64,000 nt of DNA from Epiperipatus broadwayi (lineage: Eukaryota > Onychophora > Udeonychophora > Euonychophora > Peripatidae): the NCBI GenBank assembly GCA_028023455.1, contig JAQFVV010006215.1, forward strand, positions 7,861,230 through 7,925,229, given 5' to 3'. This document shows, piece by piece, positions 61,555-64,000 of the stretch. Each line of letters begins with the position of its first letter. Position 1 is the stretch's first letter. The notes under the pieces are model-generated. The model searched no databases. It worked only from the letters and a program-made list of their open reading frames with translations, and was not told where the DNA came from. The position numbers were made by a program, and so were the translations under genes.

Positions 61555-62905
61555 GAAGAAGGGAAAAGCTACAGAAAATGATGGAATTATTAATATTTTA
61601 AAAGATGGGAAATAGAAAAATTGTTAGTAAAGTCATATGCCAATTGTCTAAATGATAAAGATGTACCATATGACTGGAAGAATGCAGTAGTAGTATTGAT
61701 ATTTATGAAAGATTATAAAAAAGCTATTAGAAATTACAGATCTATTAGTTTTATACTAAATATTTACTAAGATAATTACAACTTATCTAGTGATAATTTT
61801 GTATTCTAGTCAATCAAAAGATAAGCTTAAATTAAAAGCAGACTTAGCATAGTAATTTACACCTGTTTATTGAGAGAATTTATATAAAGAACCAATAAAT
61901 ATGGCTTGCCATCATGCTTTGGATTTATAGATTATGAAAAGGCATTTGATTGGATTATCAATATATATTTTGATGAGTAGTTATCAAAATGCATCAACAA
62001 TGATTAAATTACATGGTAACACTTAAGAAGATTAACATTGTAAAGGATGTATAACCGGGTAATTCTATATCTCCAAAACTTCTTGCAGTAGTTTTGTAAA
62101 AAGTATTTTTGTGAATTAAAGTAGGAAGTAAAAGTAAATAAATTATTTAAGTCATCTAGATTTTGTAAATGATGTGGTTGTTTTTGCAAAATAATGTTCT
62201 AGAGCTTCAGGAAATGTTGCAAAAGTTATCTGGTGAAATTTGGATTAAAGATAAATCTAAAAATACTTAATGAGTGTACAATTAATTTTCTCAGAAGAAA
62301 AAAATAATTAATAATCATAAATGAGAAAAAGGTAACAACTATAAATATCTTATTCAATTTATTAATGTAGATGAAAACATAATGGATGAAATTAACCATA
62401 GAATTAAACTTGGATGAAGTGCTTTTGATAGAAATTAGTTAATGTTAAAAGGAAATACCTATTTGAAAAGGAAGGTTTTTAATGGATATATTTTAACAGT
62501 TCTTACTTTTGTAATTAAGACTTGGACACTTAACAGGAGCAATTCAGAGACATTAGAACACTTTTTGAAGTATAGAGATACATATTATGATTAATAAGAA
62601 GAGACTGAAAATGAAATTCATAAATGAGAGAATAAAGCAGTATTGCTGATATTGAAAAAATTAAGAGATTGAAGTGGAGTTGGGCTGGGAATATTGCTGG
62701 AAGAGATGACAATTAAGGTACAGATGAAATTTTAAATTGTATCCCAAAAGATTGTAAAAGACCTAGAAAGAGATTCTGTGAGATGGATGAATGAAATAAG
62801 GAAGTTTATTGATTTGTTGTAAAGAAAACAGACTTTAGAAAAAATGAATTTGATTTGGAGACTTTTATTCTGCAGTGAAATGATAATGGTTGAAAGTGAT
62901 GATGA
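61555..62905 (+). mobile_element. LINE B: decayed non-LTR retrotransposon, 5'-truncated
   Basis: The plus strand reads a LINE RT in order: KATENDGIIN, CLNDKDVPYDWKNAVVVLIF, IRNYRSISFILNIY (61680-61770), FGFIDYEKAFDWI (about 61919-61957), KFGLKINLK (near 62245), then DEINHRIKLGWSAF-like and GNIPI...KVF...IL remnants (62390-62490), ETW-region, and LKWSWAGNIAGRDDN (about 62670-62715). It ends in TGATGATGATGATA near 62898-62911, a typical LINE 3' tail. Frames shift often and stops are many. No endonuclease was seen, so it is 5'-truncated. It lies 650 bases beyond the PFDN1 stop in the same orientation. Confidence 0.82.
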
Positions 62906-62911
62906 TGATAT

Positions 62912-64000
62912 ATAATTTTACTATCAGAGTTATTATATATTTATAAAAAATATATATATTCACAACAATTTTAACTTTACTAATAAAGCATATGTGAAAA
63001 CAATTTCAAAATTATAGTTTAAGATTTTATTTATATCTTTAGTTTTTAAATAATACTTCATCAAAATAAATATTTTTGATTGCATTTGTTTTATACAAAC
63101 GTTACATCTCAATTCATGATTATTCATGTTGTGGGCATAAAAGATGGAGTGAAACATAGATAATTGAAAATTTGTCTCATTCAAAATATTGTATGTATGA
63201 TCTTTTAAGAGCTGAAATATAATTATTATGCTGTGCACATAAAAGATTGAATGTAATTAATTGCTGAGAGTTTTTACTTTCATTAACATTTGATAAAATT
63301 CATCACAACTTCCAAACATTTTTTTATTTAATGAAATAAAGAATACAGTGAAAGAGAACTTGAATGAGATATAATATATAGAAGTGCTCATCAAAATAAA
63401 GTATAACTCAAAAACATTGTTGTCATGTCTTAATTTTGTTCTAAGAAAAAATGTCAGAAGAAAATTTCGGAACAGATGGACATACATATGAAAAATGTTT
63501 CATTAGGACTGTAATTTGTTAATAATTGATAAGATCAAATAATAGTTCAAGGAATGATGGAGCTGTGAAAGAATAGCATTATTTCTGTGGGGGCTAGTTT
63601 TAGGCCAAAAAGAAATCAAAATATACAGGAAAATAGAAATTAATGGGAATATTGCAATGATGTTTCAATAATTAAAACCTTTTTTTCTGGATTTTTTTAT
63701 ATTTAATAATGCATGCTTTATTTTTTATTATTATGTCTTGACTTGATTCTCTCAATGTAAATCTTTTTTATTGTGTTAATCAGTGAATCTATTAGTAAGT
63801 TAATTCAGATTATTGATGACTAATCTGAATTACTCTTATATTAAGATACCATTTTTTCTGTCTAAGATTGTTTTTGCCTTGTTTTTTAGTTCTATTACTG
63901 AAATTTTATTGATTTTGTAGCACTAATATCAACCATTGCTGATCTGATAAATAATACTATGTTACTAAAGTTTATGCTGCACATTATGTGTTAAATTATC
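62912..64000. other. No gene recognised; AT-rich spacer
   Basis: AT-rich sequence downstream of LINE B, with an (AT)n run near 62950. The minus-strand ORFs at 63238-62960 and 63487-63257 are compositionally biased and show no known motif. Confidence 0.45.

Noticed and set aside
1-64000. CRISPR arrays, bacterial operons, rRNA or riboswitches
   Set aside because: No regularly spaced repeats of that type; gene structure and transposons are those of an animal nuclear genome.

Overview
The window is a strongly AT-rich stretch of animal nuclear DNA, dominated by introns and intergenic sequence and full of decayed mobile elements. It is not bacterial or organellar: there are no long intact ORFs, coding matches are broken by stops and frameshifts, and the only host gene recognised is split into small exons tens of kilobases apart. 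Decayed APE-type LINEs, a GTF2IRD2/ZBED-like hAT, Merlin elements and tRNA-derived SINE-like pieces next to (AT)n runs fit a large invertebrate genome. A lophotrochozoan, perhaps a cephalopod mollusc, is my guess, but the sequence does not prove the lineage.

Host gene: two plus-strand exons (37028-37112 and 60819-60902) join in phase 0 to encode the last 55 residues of prefoldin subunit 1 (PFDN1), a subunit of the cytosolic chaperone that delivers unfolded actin and tubulin to the CCT/TRiC chaperonin. The intron between them is about 23.7 kb and has a GC-AG rather than GT-AG donor. The 5' exons were not found and probably lie upstream of the window. One further exon-like ORF of unknown identity lies inside this intron (57406-57521).

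Mobile elements, left to right: LINE A (minus, about 1490-4230, endonuclease plus reverse transcriptase); Merlin-like element M3 (14292-15541, non-autonomous, imperfect 8-bp target duplication); dispersed repeat A (17560-17910, second copy 59225-59535); a hAT element (minus, about 18010-20034) with BED-finger and transposase remnants; a Ty3/gypsy element (minus, about 21480-25886) with primer-binding site, coiled-coil gag, protease, RT and RNase H but no integrase; Merlin M1 (33826-35612) with most of an ISXO2/IS1016-type DDE transposase; LINE C (minus, about 40800-45900), interrupted by Merlin M2 (41300-43368, perfect 8-bp duplication) and by a pogo/Tigger-like element (44418-45710), which itself contains a palindromic MITE; four foldback MITEs (near 40.2, 45.6, 49.9 and 51.1 kb); and LINE B (plus, about 61555-62905).

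The PFDN1 intron holds LINE C, M2, the Tigger-like element, the MITEs and the second copy of repeat A. The most useful observations are the three Merlin elements, which share a GC-rich subterminal hairpin module beside the terminal repeats; the nested insertion series at 40.8-45.9 kb; and the GC-AG intron of PFDN1. All boundaries were read by eye, without alignment software.
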